A DNA stretch of 64,000 nt from CAVZTA01 sp963778025 (GTDB taxonomy: Bacteria; Chloroflexota; Limnocylindria; Limnocylindrales; CSP1-4): assembly GCA_963778025.1 (NCBI GenBank), contig CAVZTA010000008.1, positions 180,957 through 244,956 of the forward strand, read 5' to 3'. The notes under the pieces were generated by a model. That model was not told the origin of the DNA and made no database searches. It saw only the letters and a list, made by a program, of their open reading frames with translations. Position numbers and translations under genes: made by a program. Below, in pieces: positions 1-8,980 of the stretch (position 1 is the first letter of the stretch; the number at the start of each line of letters is the position of its first letter).

Positions 1-516
1 CAACGGTCCGCGGCGCTCTCGCGGCCGCTCGATCGACGCCGCCTCGGACCGGAGTCGATCCGCCACGAGCGCTTGGGCAAGCTCCAGGGTCCGGCGAGCT
101 GCATCGAGCCTGGCCGCTGACTCGGCGTAGGTCGCCGTCGTCAGCCATCGGTGCAGGAGATCGAGATCCGACAGCGATGCCTCGAGGGCGCCGCGTCGCG
201 GATCTTCCTTCGGGGTGCAGCGAAGCTGTCGCACCAGCTCGTGCTGGACACCGACGACTTCTTCGACCCGGACTGCCACGGCCCCATCCTGCGTGCTGCG
301 GGATCCAAGTCCATCGCAGGCACGGCCTGGACGCGACGGCAGGATCACAGCCAGCGGCTGCGATCCCCGGCGGAGGAACGTGACGGGACAGGACTGCGAC
401 CGCCGGGGAACTTCGTCGGCACTCCCAAGACTGGACCATAGGCCCGCGAGCGCCGCGCCACCATGGGGAACAGGGGTACCCCGTGCGTGGCCGCTCTTCG
501 GACGGTGCCGTCTCAT
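1..516 (-). CDS. Hypothetical protein, partial (runs off left edge)
   Basis: An open minus-strand frame runs without a stop from an upstream TGA near 561 down to base 1, so its C-terminus lies outside the window. The first ATG is at 516; later GTG starts are possible. About 172 codons are visible. The N-terminal part is low in recognisable motifs. From about residue 85 on it reads as helical, with Leu- and Ala-rich stretches such as LSDLDLLHRWL and AARRTLELAQALVADRLR. I do not recognise the family. Codon third positions are mostly G or C, as in neighbouring genes. A plus-strand frame overlaps it, so coding status is likely but not secure. Confidence 0.42.
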   Translation of the reverse strand, partial: MRRHRPKSGHARGTPVPHGGAALAGLWSSLGSADEVPRRSQSCPVTFLRRGSQPLAVILPSRPGRACDGLGSRSTQDGAVAVRVEEVVGVQHELVRQLRCTPKEDPRRGALEASLSDLDLLHRWLTTATYAESAARLDAARRTLELAQALVADRLRSEAASIERPRERRGPL

Positions 517-590
517 CCGTTCGGACGGCTCGCGGTGAAGAAGTCGTGATCCTTCGGTTCACGCCCCGCTACGAGACGGCGCGACCCGCG

Positions 591-1353
591 TCAGTGCGCC
601 TTCAGGAACGCGAGCAGCGTGCGGTTCAGCCACTCGGGCTGGTCCCAGCTCACGCCGTGGCCCGCACCCGTCGCGATCATCGCCTCGGCTCCCGGGATGC
701 GGCTTGCGAGGTCCCGGACGACGTCGGGCGTGGCGAGCTCGTCGTGCTCGCCGGTGATCAGCAACACCGGGCACGCGATCTCACCTGCCCGATCGCGGGC
801 GAGCGACCCGCCCCGGGCGATGATGCCGGACATCGCCCCCGACACCGCCCGGGTCGTCTGACGGGCGTTGTCCTCGCCGTAAGCGCCGATGAAGTACTCG
901 CGGAAGCCCTCCATGCCGGGCATCGGGTGGTCCACGATGTCGCCCAGCGCGGCGGCCATGCCGGCGGCCTCTTCGGGCAATGACCCGGCGGCGCCCCACG
1001 CGGCGACCGTCCGCGCCACGGTCGGCTCCTCGATCGCCATGAGCAGCGCGACCTCGCCGCCATCGCTGAACCCGACGAGGTGTGCCGGACCGCCGATGAC
1101 CTCGTTGACGAAGCTCGCGAAGGTGCGCGCGTCGTCCTCGTAGTAGTCGGGCGTGTAGGCCCGCGGGATCGGCTCCGACCGGCCGGATCCGGGCAGGTCT
1201 GCGGCGACCACCCGGAAGTCGGGCGACAGCGCGTCGATGACGCTCGTCATCTCTTCGATGCGGCCGCCGAGCCCGGGCAGGAGGAGGACGGGATCCCCGG
1301 AGCCGTGACTCCTCATAGCGGATGCGCACCGGTGCGCGTTCGAACCACGCCAT
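591..1353 (-). CDS. Alpha/beta-hydrolase fold protein (apparent frameshift near N-terminus)
   Basis: Alpha/beta-hydrolase of about 254 residues. Visible motifs are the oxyanion-region LLLPGLGG, the nucleophile elbow GFSDGG (Ser), an acid candidate in GEHDELATPD, and the catalytic His in GAGHG near the C-terminus. Substrate cannot be told; the family includes esterases, lactonases and haloperoxidase-like enzymes. The main frame opens at an ATG at 1316 and would lack the first beta strand. In the next frame an ATG at 1353 gives MAWFERAPVRIRYEE, the usual N-terminus of this family. Joining the two needs one base inserted near 1305, so a frameshift (assembly error or mutation) is inferred. It is divergent from the SRPBCC gene at 1457. 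Confidence 0.85.
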
Positions 1354-1456
1354 CGAATCGATCCTACGTGGCGGGCGTCTGGCGGCGTCCATCGGCGTAC
1401 CTGAGACGCCCTGCGGTGCGTCCTGAGCGACGCACGGCCCGGCTAAGCTGCTCGAC

Positions 1457-1879
1457 ATGCGATTCGAGAAGTCGATCGAGATCGAGGCTCCCCAGCAGCG
1501 CGTGTGGGACGTCCTCAGCGCCATCGAGGCGTGGCCGCAGCGCATCGAGACCGTCGACGTCGTCGAGCTCCTGACGCCGGCCCCGTTGACCAGGGGTAGC
1601 CGCGTGCGGCTCAAGCAGCCGAAGCTCCCCGAGGGCACCTGGGACATCACGGTCTGGGATGCGCCGTCCTACTTCGAGTGGACGCAGCGGTCGAGCGGCA
1701 TCACAACCGTCGCGGGGCACCGCGTCGAAGCGCTGGGAGCGGGCCGGTCACGTCTGACGCTGACACTCGAGATGCGCGGTCTGCTCTTCTCGATCATCGG
1801 CCGGTTCTACAAGGACCTGACCAACCGCTACATGGCCCTCGAAGCCGAGGGCATGAAGCGGGCAGCCGAATCGGCCTGA
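1457..1879 (+). CDS. SRPBCC (START-like) family protein
   Basis: A 140-residue protein with the polyketide cyclase/dehydrase-type START fold. It opens with a strand followed by an EAPQQRVWDVLSAIEAWPQ segment, the usual SRPBCC opening with a Trp-Pro before the first helix. A glycine-containing middle (GITTVAGHRVEALGAGRSRLTL) and a long C-terminal helix ending in MALEAEGMKRAA complete the fold. Such proteins bind a hydrophobic ligand in a cavity; the ligand is unknown. Length is complete for the family and the ATG is the only sensible start. It is divergent from the hydrolase upstream, with about 100 bases between the two starts for promoters. Confidence 0.85.
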   Translation: MRFEKSIEIEAPQQRVWDVLSAIEAWPQRIETVDVVELLTPAPLTRGSRVRLKQPKLPEGTWDITVWDAPSYFEWTQRSSGITTVAGHRVEALGAGRSRLTLTLEMRGLLFSIIGRFYKDLTNRYMALEAEGMKRAAESA

Positions 1880-1977
1880 GCACGGGCAGTGGTCCTGACG
1901 CCGCCAGGAAGCCCGGCGGGATACGAGATCGAGGACCGCTATCGGGACGAGTGCGAGGCGTGGAGGTTCGAGTGTCG

Positions 1978-2383
1978 ATGAGACGGGCCATCGCCGCGCT
2001 GGTCGTCGTCCTCATCGCGGCCTGCAGCAGCGGCAGCGAGATCGCGACGCCGGCGCCCGCGATCCCGGCTGGGCCGACCCCGATGAGCGCTCTGTCCCAG
2101 ATGGAGATGGTGTTCATCGGATCTCCGCGAGAAGCGGAGATCCGCGCGCTGCTCGACACGGTGCTCGCGGACCATGGTCTGCCAGCGACCGAGGCGAACT
2201 ACCAGAAGGCGGGCGATGCGCTCGTGGCTACGCGGATCAGCGCCGTCGAGGCAGGTTGTCCAGAGTCTCAGTGCTCCGAGATGGCCGTCCTCGGGTATCT
2301 CGCGCAGGGGAAGCTCAAGGACGTCACAGCTCGAGGAGGCGATCGCCCAGGCATCCGCCGCTCTGGCGAAGGGCGACGGCTGA
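1978..2383 (+). CDS. Putative lipoprotein, unknown function (frameshift near 2325)
   Basis: The ATG at 1978 opens a classic lipoprotein signal peptide: two Arg, a hydrophobic core AALVVVLIAAC with the lipobox Cys near residue 17, then a Ser/Gly/Pro linker. The mature part is helical and contains EAEIRALLDTVLADHG and a two-Cys EAGCPESQCSEM motif. After LKDV the frame changes: the continuation TSQLEEAIAQASAALAKGDG and a TGA at 2381-2383 lie in another frame, so one base is missing or extra near 2325. The combined product is about 134 residues and would sit on the outer face of the membrane. I do not recognise the family. Confidence 0.6.
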
Positions 2384-2585
2384 GGCACCGTCCAAGCGTC
2401 ACCCATCGGCGACTCATCTGGGCGACAGCGGTGGTGACGGGGGGCTGCGACCGCCGCGAGGCGCTGGAGATACATGCGGCTGCGACCATGCCGCGCGAAA
2501 CGCGTGGACCGTCACACACGACACCCCACGCGAGAGGTCGACGAGAGCGAAGAGACGGTGACGTGGTGTCGCGACGAGCCGCCAC

Positions 2586-2948
2586 GTGCCGTGGTCGGCG
2601 CTGCCATCGAAGGCCAAGGCGTGGCGCCTCGTCCACGCGACCTGGTCGGTCGCCCAGCTCGCCTGTCTCGGCTACATCTGGGCGTCAGCCGTGGCAGGGC
2701 GTCGTGACGCGGCTGTCTGGGCGAGCATCGCATTCGTGTCCGCCGAAGGCGGCGCGCTCGTCATCGGTGGCGGCGACTGTCCCGTCGGTCGGCTCCAGGC
2801 CGACTGGGGCGATCCCGTGCCGTTCTTCGAGCTCGTGCTGCCGCCTCGCGCGGCGAAGGCGGCGATCCCAGCGCTCGCGATCGCGTCCGTCGTCGGTATC
2901 GCCTTGATCGCGTTGCTACCACCCGGGCTCGTTCGGCGATCCCGTTGA
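2586..2948 (+). CDS. Small integral membrane protein, unknown function
   Basis: A 120-residue protein with a hydrophobic N-terminal segment (SVAQLACLGYIWASAVAG), a second (VWASIAFVSAEGGALVIGG), a soluble loop with a Cys in GGDCPVGRLQ and the acidic-aromatic stretch DPVPFFELVLPPR, and a C-terminal membrane segment (IPALAIASVVGIALIALL). Three transmembrane helices are likely. The loop sequence looks conserved and family-like, but I cannot name the family. No clear ribosome binding site precedes the ATG, so the start may be slightly off. Confidence 0.6.
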   Translation: MPWSALPSKAKAWRLVHATWSVAQLACLGYIWASAVAGRRDAAVWASIAFVSAEGGALVIGGGDCPVGRLQADWGDPVPFFELVLPPRAAKAAIPALAIASVVGIALIALLPPGLVRRSR

Positions 2949-3074
2949 AGGCGTCGACCGAGACGGTATGAGCAGGTCTTGTCGAGCCGGCACGCGACGC
3001 GGGGTTAACAGGTTACGGGCTTCGCTCCGCTGTGCCACGTCGTACCGCTGTTCGGGTAGGTGACGGCGAGATAG

Positions 3075-3100
3075 AAGCCCGCCCCCAAGAGGGCGGGCTT
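3075..3100. terminator. Strong inverted repeat, likely bidirectional terminator
   Basis: A perfect 10-bp inverted repeat AAGCCCGCCC / GGGCGGGCTT flanks a 6-base loop (CCAAGA). It sits between the plus-strand membrane-protein gene ending at 2948 and the minus-strand secreted-protein gene ending at 3137. That is where convergent transcription would need a terminator. No long T-run follows, which is common in GC-rich genomes. Confidence 0.6.
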
Positions 3101-3136
3101 CGTCATGCAGCGCGCGCCGGTCGCGCGCTCACGCCC

Positions 3137-3872
3137 TCAACGGAAGGACGACGTGTCCATGAAGCAGGCGGGCGGACCATCTTCCGGCGCGAAGCACCGG
3201 CTGTTGATGTGGAATCGCCACGAGTACTTGAAGGGCTTCCCGTCGGCCCGTCGGCCGACGATGGAGCCCTGGTCGCCGAACGCGTTGCCCCGCGTGCCTG
3301 ACCCCAACCGGTCGTTGTCGTTGCCGCTGTAGTTGGCCGTTCCCACGAGCGGCGTGTCGCCCGCGTCGGTATCGGTACACGGACCGACCAGTGGCGCGTC
3401 GTCAACCATGGGCCAGATCTCAGCGTCGAGACCCTTGGCCGCCTGGTAGAAGACGATCGCTCCCTGCCCGGTCTCCTTCTGCTGCGTCTCGATCGGGTCG
3501 TTCCCTTCGGGGAAACCCGAGGCCGGATCGGGCGGGAACGGCGGCTCGGGTCCGACCTCGCCGCCCTCGAGCCCAGGCGTCGTGATCGGCTTGCCATTGG
3601 ATGACGGCCAGCTCCCAGGCGACGACGTCCGGGGTGCAGTAGTCCGCCCGCGTCGTGTTGACGAGGATCACCAGTCCGCGCTCCTCATCCGGGAACGCGA
3701 TGGTGAAGTGCTCCTCGAACCGCTCCGGTGGCGCGGCCGCCACGGGCGCGGCCAGCGCCATCAGCAGCAGCGCGGTGCCGATCATCGCCGGGGGCATCAC
3801 CCGCCGCTTCTTCGTGGCGACTGCCGCGGAAGCGGCAGACGTCGGCGCGGGTATCGACGGACCTCGAGTCAT
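3137..3872 (-). CDS. Secreted protein, unknown function (frameshift near 3600)
   Basis: A minus-strand gene in two frames. The first part (start ATG at 3872) has a basic N-terminus and a signal-type hydrophobic stretch (MIGTALLLMALAAPVAAA) with Ala-X-Ala cleavage possibilities. The mature start is ERFEEHFTIAFPDE. Near 3600 the reading moves to the next frame and continues with a proline-rich linker, then a Cys-containing C-terminal domain (NSRCFAPEDGPPACFMD) ending at 3137. One single-base indel joins the parts into about 245 residues. The protein is predicted to be exported; I do not recognise its family. Confidence 0.6.
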
Positions 3873-4178
3873 CGGTCGCTTCCCTCTCAGCGTCCAGCCA
3901 CGACGGGACGCTCTTGGGCTGAGCGGTTGCCCGGCATGGCACTGCCACGATAGGCATCGAGCGTCTCGGCGCCGCGGCGAGGGAGCGGGAACGCCCCAGG
4001 CCCGGACGGCGCACCTCGGTTCGATCGACGAGGTGATCGAGGTACAGCCGAGGATGACGGCCCTCTGGATCGCTCCGGGAGGGCCGTTTCACGTTCATGA
4101 TAGTGAAGGCTTGGTACGAACCTTGACTCCCATCCATCGAGCCGTACAAGGCCGAAGAGCATCGCCAAGGCGATCGAC
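3873..4178. other. Intergenic stretch with one hairpin
   Basis: About 300 bases between two minus-strand genes. I find no convincing gene on either strand. The only structure seen is the inverted repeat at 4057-4089. The minus-strand secreted-protein promoter presumably lies near 3873-3950. Confidence 0.4.
4057..4089. terminator. GC-rich hairpin, possible terminator after merR-type gene
   Basis: A perfect 9-bp inverted repeat, ACGGCCCTC and GAGGGCCGT, with a 13-base loop, followed on the plus strand by TTTCACG. It lies about 90 bases beyond the end of the minus-strand MerR gene. The hairpin at 14865-14899 shares the same GGGCCGTTTCACG right arm. No T-run follows on the minus strand, so termination is uncertain. 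Confidence 0.4.
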
Positions 4179-4673
4179 CTAGTTCGCGACGGCGGGTTCC
4201 GACGAACAGCACGCGCAGCCGCCCTCAGCCGCTCCGACGACAGCGTCCGCCGCGTCACAGCAAGGACCCTCCATGACCGCGAGCAACCGTCGGGGTCGCT
4301 CAAGGTGTCCCTGCAGTCCAGCCAACCTCGCGTCAAGGGCGTGAAGGCCGGCGATGCGGTCGGCGATCTCGGTCCGTCGCGCCTCGATCATCCGCGGTAG
4401 CTCGGCGGTCGAATCCCCGCAGTGCCCGGAGTGACACCAGCCAGCGATCCTGGCGGCGTCCTCCAGCGGGAGATCCAGGCGCCGCAGGTCGATGATCAAG
4501 CGCAGATGCTCGACGTCGGCCGGTCCGTACTCCCGGTATGCGTTGTCCCGCCGGCTCGCCCGAGGCAACCAGCCGGAGCGTTCATAGAAGCGCACGGTGT
4601 CGGTCGAGACGCCAACGGCTTCAGCGAGTTCGCCGATCCTCACGCGGCCAGCAAACCTTGGAGTGGCTCGCAT
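4179..4673 (-). CDS. MerR-family transcriptional regulator, metal-type
   Basis: A 164-residue MerR regulator. The N-terminus holds the winged helix (RIGELAEAVGVSTDTVRFYERSGW). Next come the REYGPADVEHLRLI wing region and a dimerisation coiled coil around residues 85-130. Cysteines occur in the metal-binding position before the coil (CHSGHCGD) and in a C-terminal Cys-rich tail (GPCCDAAD, GGCACCSS). This pattern suggests sensing of a thiophilic metal or metalloid; the metal is not identifiable. It starts two bases after the VOC gene stop, so it is the last gene of a minus-strand operon. MerR proteins usually act on a 19-20-bp promoter spacer. Confidence 0.85.
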   Translation of the reverse strand: MRATPRFAGRVRIGELAEAVGVSTDTVRFYERSGWLPRASRRDNAYREYGPADVEHLRLIIDLRRLDLPLEDAARIAGWCHSGHCGDSTAELPRMIEARRTEIADRIAGLHALDARLAGLQGHLERPRRLLAVMEGPCCDAADAVVGAAEGGCACCSSEPAVAN

Positions 4674-4674
4674 G

Positions 4675-5067
4675 TCAAGGGTGCTGGCGGACTTCAGTCA
4701 ACTCGTACGTGTTGCCCTCGCTGTCCTTGAACCACGCCGCCTTGGCCATGCCGAAGTCGGCCAACCCGTCGACCATCCGGACGTCCCCGAGGTCGAACTC
4801 CTCGAAGATCACGCCACGTTCGCGCAGTTCGGCCATCACCGTTTCGATGTCCTTGACCTCCCAGCCCGCGATCGTGTTCTTGGCGGTGCCCGCTGACGGC
4901 GTGGCATACAGGTATAGCCAGGTCTCGCCTGCGAAGCGGTACCAAGCGCCACCCGGGTCCTCGTGTTCAGGGAGGAGTCCCAGTCGGTCTTCGTACCAGC
5001 GGCGCGCCCGCTCGAGATCGCCAGCTGCGGCCCGGGCGCTGATCGGGAAGCGGCTCAACGTCGTCAT
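4675..5067 (-). CDS. VOC-superfamily (glyoxalase/bleomycin-resistance fold) protein
   Basis: A 130-residue single-module VOC protein. It shows the diagnostic pattern: an N-terminal strand followed by a DLERARRWYEDRLGL helix, the middle GGAWYRFAGETWLYLYATP, and the C-terminal GMAKAAWFKDSEGNTYELTE containing the usual final Glu ligand. These folds bind divalent metal and act as lyases, dioxygenases or resistance proteins. The substrate is unknown. The ATG at 5067 overlaps the stop of the preceding SRPBCC gene (ATGA), so the two are translationally coupled. Confidence 0.85.
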   Translation of the reverse strand: MTTLSRFPISARAAAGDLERARRWYEDRLGLLPEHEDPGGAWYRFAGETWLYLYATPSAGTAKNTIAGWEVKDIETVMAELRERGVIFEEFDLGDVRMVDGLADFGMAKAAWFKDSEGNTYELTEVRQHP

Positions 5068-5524
5068 GACATCGCCGGCGTCATGGCCGGGGCAGCCTCG
5101 ACCTGTGCCTTGAGCCGCGACAATTCTCGCGCTGGCCCGGCATTGGCCTCCATCGCGACCATCGGCGACAGCAGCCGCCACACGCCGTGGAGCCGGATGT
5201 CCGCCCCATAGCTCGCCTTGGTCGACGCAGGACCAATGGGCTCGAGGTCCAGCCAGACCGTGAGATCGAACGGCGCTCCATCGATCGACTTCCAGGCGAT
5301 CCGGCGTCCCGGCTCTGCCTCGGCGACCTCGAACTCCACGTCCCACCCGAACGGGCCGAAACGCAACCGCTCGCGCCCACGCGTCCCCACCTGCGTGCCT
5401 TCGCCCCGCACGACCCGGGCGTCGGTGACAGTCATCCAATCTGGATGTCGGACGATGTCCGCGGCAAACACCCAGACGTCTTGCGCCGACCGCTCGATCA
5501 TTTGCTCCGAGACAGACGAACTCA
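5064..5524 (-). CDS. SRPBCC (START-like) family protein
   Basis: A 153-residue START-fold protein beginning MSSSVSEQMIERSAQDVWVFAADIVRHPDW, the typical ligand-cavity family opening. An AAAGGAGG ribosome binding site lies 8 bases before the ATG at 5524 and supports a separate start. However, no stop separates it from the upstream DUF2652-SRPBCC frame, so a fused product is also possible. Its C-terminus ends in a long helix (ELSRLKAQVEA). It overlaps the VOC gene by four bases. The pairing with a VOC enzyme and a metal-type MerR suggests a small inducible detoxification or modification operon; that role is inference. Confidence 0.75.
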
Positions 5525-6612
5525 TGCATCGAGCCTCCTTTCGCTCGACGACCGGCAGCGCGCTGGAGACGACCGTGGCAAGTCGCCCGTAAGCGGCCTC
5601 CTTCTCCCCCCGCATCCGCTGGAACGCCGTCGCATCTGCGGCCGCGGCACCTTCGTATCCCCAGCGAAGTCGGAGGCGAGTCCCGCCTTCGGTCGGCTCG
5701 AGGTCCACGGTCGCCGCGACGGGGCCCACCCCCGGGACGGCCAGCCGCCACGCCACGCGGTCGTACGGCTGCCAGTCGACGATCTCCTCGAGTGTCGCCA
5801 GCCGTCCGGTCACGCACTGCGCTGTCGTCCCGACGCCGCGGCGTCCGCCGGCGGACGTCTCCGCGATGGTGATCGGTCCCTCCCACCGCGTTCGGAGGGC
5901 GGGCGACGTCAGATGCGCCCAGATCACCGATGGGTCGGCGCCGAAGGACGCCTCGATGTCGAAGGCGAGATCGGAGTCGGCGATGTCGAGCCGGCGGGTG
6001 ATGCTTTCGTCCTGCCAGCGAGCTTCGAGGTCCAGCGTGAACGTGTCGACCCGGCCGAGGTGCTCGATGTCTTCTGCACCCGCCCGGAGCTGTAGGGCAT
6101 CGGTATCGAGACCAAGTTCGTCGACGGCGGCAGCGGTGAACAGCGCGAAGCCGTTCGCTCGAGCCTCGGTGGCGCCCGCGCCCTTCAGCAATCGATGGAC
6201 GACGATGACATCGGAACCCGCCAGCTCGTCGCGCCCGGCGATGCGACTCCAGACGAAGGCCCCGTGGTGGACGAACACTTTGAGGTCGAGTCTCGGCGCC
6301 AGCCGACATGAGTTGCAGTCGCAGGTCGTCGCCTGGTCGATGCTGCGAAGTCGACGCCGGAAGGCGAGGTAGGCGGCTTCGATCGCGTCGAGCAGCAAGC
6401 GACCCGTCGGCGCGCCCGTCCTCGACGAACAGGAATGCCGCGTCACCCTCGAACTTGACTAGTCGGAACGGCGGTTCCAGCCGGCCGACGATGGTCTCCA
6501 GCAGGTCGCCAGCGATGGCGGGCGCGTGCTCGATCTCGCTCCCGGAGAGGTACGCGGTGTAGCCGGTCAGATCGGCGAGGACCAGGAAGCCGGTTTCGGG
6601 TGTCGCTGCCAT
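5525..6612 (-). CDS. DUF2652 (cyclase-like) protein with C-terminal SRPBCC domain (frameshift near 6400)
   Basis: From the ATG at 6612 the first ~65 residues have the DUF2652 opening GFLVLADLTGYTAYL and the strand FEGDAAFLFVED. This resembles the class III nucleotide-cyclase core. One single-base shift near 6400 moves the reading to the frame continuing LLLDAIEAAYLAFRRRL, with a CDCNSC cysteine motif, then the second half of DUF2652 (GSDVIVVHRLLKG). A SRPBCC domain follows from about residue 180 (FDIEASFGADPSVIWAHLTS). Whether it binds nucleotide is unknown. The frame is open into the next SRPBCC gene, so the 3' end is set by that gene's ribosome binding site rather than by a stop. Confidence 0.65.
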
Positions 6613-6629
6613 GTCGTGAAACCTAGACC

Positions 6630-6932
6630 TTGGAGCCAGTCCAATGTCAATACCCCATCCTCGTCCTCCGGACGCGTTCGCTTCGCCCAAGCGGTCGGTC
6701 GGGGCGACATCCGGTTCGGATCCTGCTCGCTCCGATCTTCATCGCGGGGCTCAACCTCGTCGCGTTTCGCCAGACGCACGAGGTCGTTTGCCGGATGGAA
6801 GCGGAGCGTCATCGTTGGCTCGCGGCCATGGTCGGAGGCGGCTACTCGGCGCGGACGTTCGCGCTGACTGGGATCGTCCTGTTGGTCCCTGGTATCGCTC
6901 TGGTCGTGTGGATCGTCAACGGTTCCCAGTGA
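6630..6932 (+). CDS. Possible small membrane protein
   Basis: A 100-residue plus-strand frame in an otherwise empty 400-base gap. The N-terminal 30 residues look non-coding, so the true start may be downstream. The C-terminal part (LLAPIFIAGLNLVAF, then HEVVCRMEAERHRWLAAMVGGG, then FALTGIVLLVPGIALVVWIV) would give two membrane segments around an amphipathic, charged stretch. No family is recognised. Confidence 0.35.
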   Translation: MEPVQCQYPILVLRTRSLRPSGRSGRHPVRILLAPIFIAGLNLVAFRQTHEVVCRMEAERHRWLAAMVGGGYSARTFALTGIVLLVPGIALVVWIVNGSQ

Positions 6933-7009
6933 CTCGCGGCGCCCGCCGTCAGCCGGCATGACGCTGGAGGCGAACTCCGCTCCGGCACGGACTGTGTACA
7001 GCGAGTCCG

Positions 7010-8223
7010 TCAACCGGCCGTCCGCATCGCCTCGAGACGATCCGTGAGGAAGGCGTGTTCAGCATCGCTCGCAGTCATGCCGGCTGCACGGGCATAGGCT
7101 CGGCTCGCATCCTCTTGTCGCCCGAGCCGTCGCAACAGGTCAGCGCGGGCTGCGTGGAAGAGGTGGTAGTCGTCGAGGTCCAGGTCGTCGAGGATGTCGA
7201 GGGCTGCCTCGGGACCTCGCACCTCGGCCACGGCGATGGCCCGGTTCAAGGCAACGACGGGCGTCGGAGTCATCGACAGCAGATGGTCGTACAGGGCCAG
7301 GATCTGGCTCCAGTCGGTCGCGTCGAAGGTGGCGGCGTCGGCGTGGACGGCATTGATGGCTGCCTGGATCTGGTACGGCCCGGGCTGATTGCGGCGGAGG
7401 CAGGCCCGCACGATCGCCTGGCCCTCCTGGATGAGGGCCCGGTCCCACGTCGACCGGTCCTGATCCCGTAGAAGGACGAGCCGGCCGTCGTCGGTGAAGC
7501 GAGCCGGCCAGCGGGACTCGGACAGCACGAGCAGCGCGAGCAGCCCAGCGACCTCCGCCTCGTCGGGCATCAGGCCGCCGATGCTCCGAGCCAGCCGGAT
7601 CGCCTCATGGCGCAGGTCGTCGCCCTCGGGCCCGTCGAGTCCCGGCGTTGTAGGTCAGGTAGAGCACCGCCAGGACCGGTCGGAGCCGATCCGGTAGTTC
7701 CGCCTCACTCGGGACTCGGTACGGGATGTGGGCCGCACTGATCTTGTGCTTTGCCCGGACCAGTCGCTTGGCCATCGTCGGTTCGGCGACCAGGAAGGCT
7801 CGGGCCACCTCGGCCGTGGTCAGGCCGCCAAGCAGCCGCAAGGTCAGGGCGATCTGCGCCTCGGTGGCGAGCGACGGGTGGCAACACGTGAAGATCAGGC
7901 GGAGTCGGTCGTCCTCCACGGGCCCGGTCTCCTCTCCAGGACGATCGTCGGCCTCATCGGCCACCTGGGTCAGGAGTTCGCGACCTCGCGACTCGCGACG
8001 AAGGTGATCGATCGCCCGATTTCGCGCGGTCGTCGTGATCCAGCCACCGGGGTTCGGCGGCAGATCCGTCGGCGGGCCACTTCCGAAGGGCGAGGGCGAA
8101 CGCCTCCTGGACGGCATCCTCGGCCAGGTCGATGTCGCCGAAGATCCGGATCAGGGTGGCGACCGACCGACCGGACTCCTCGCGGAAGATCCGGCCGATC
8201 AGCGCGTCGTCGACGATCGGCAA
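7010..8223 (-). CDS. ECF42-type RNA polymerase sigma factor with C-terminal DUF6596 extension (two frameshifts)
   Basis: A sigma-70-family factor of about 404 residues in three frames. Sigma region 2 is in the first frame ([24 protein letters not shown]). Near 8065 it shifts to a frame with [20 protein letters not shown], the linker and region 4 ([20 protein letters not shown], then [11 protein letters not shown]). Near 7640 it shifts again to the large helical C-terminal domain ending [20 protein letters not shown]. The long C-terminal domain and the adjacent DGPF protein are hallmarks of the ECF42 group, which lacks a classical anti-sigma factor. The likely start is a TTG at 8223, six bases after the DGPF stop. 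Two single-base indels are inferred. Confidence 0.85.
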
Positions 8224-8226
8224 CGT

Positions 8227-8590
8227 TCAGCCGCCGGCGGTGTCCGCGAAGGGCCAGACCTCGATCGGCGATGAGATCAGCCTCGTCACCTTCGTCGCCC
8301 AGCCGAGGGCTTCGTCGAGATCAGCCGCCTCGATGATGTAGAAGCCGGCGAGGTGCTCCTTGGCCTCCACGAATGGACCGTCCGTGGTCACGACCTCGTC
8401 GCCCGAGAACGCGGACCACCGTTGCGGTGTCCGGGTCGTGCAGACGGGCGGAGAAGACCCAGGCGCCAGCCGACTTCATCTCCGCCTCGAGCGCCTGGAT
8501 CGGCTCCCAGGCCTTCTGCATCTGCTCTTCGGTCATGGGTTCGCGGGTCGTCCCGGCGGTGCTGTGGGTCGAAAGTAGGTATCGCGGCAT
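8227..8590 (-). CDS. YCII-related DGPF-domain protein (frameshift near 8405)
   Basis: A protein of about 120 residues in two frames. The first frame opens MPRYLLSTHS and contains MTEEQMQKAWEPIQALEAEMKSAGAWVF. After a shift near 8405 the defining TTDGPFVEAKEHLAGFYI motif appears, followed by ALGWATKVTRL and a C-terminal GPF-like WPFADTAGG tail. DGPF proteins are the constant genomic partners of ECF42 sigma factors and are thought to influence them. The biochemical role is not established. It is first in a two-gene minus-strand operon with the sigma factor, with only a few bases between them. Confidence 0.85.
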
Positions 8591-8980
8591 GTGGCGCTCC
8601 TCGCGGCGGCTGGCTAGTCCAGCCTCTCACCTCCCTACGAACGACGTTTGGTGAGATGGACAGCGGACGTCACGTTTGGCGGATCGGCGCGTGGAGAAAG
8701 CAGCGTCGCGCTCCGTCAGTGCGACAGGCTGCCGCTCACGAGCGCGGCGTAGACAGCGATGGAGCAGGCCACGCCGCTTCACAGGATGCTGATGGCGGAC
8801 AGCCGGAGGGCCCGCTGCAGGTTCGTGGCGCGCGTGTTCGTGAGCCCAAGCCTCGCCGAGCGCGAGGGTCGAGCTGGGTCGGGCGCGGCGTGGCTTGATC
8901 CGCGGCGACGCGCCCGCCGCGTCAAGGACGATCGGGCGAGCCATCGGCTGGTCTAGCCTTCCAACGTCGGCGATCAGGCA
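8591..8980. other. Intergenic region, no gene recognised
   Basis: About 390 bases between the divergent DGPF gene and the ABC ATPase gene. Several short frames exist on both strands, but none has recognisable motifs. It should hold the promoter for the ECF42-DGPF operon near 8600-8700 and the start of the ABC ATPase near 8950-8980. The in-frame upstream stop (TAG near 8954) leaves that ATPase without an obvious ATG, GTG or TTG. Confidence 0.35.

Noticed and set aside
7020..7800. Separate genes for the three sigma-factor pieces
   Set aside because: The pieces join in the correct family order with single-base shifts, so one ECF42 gene is the simpler reading.
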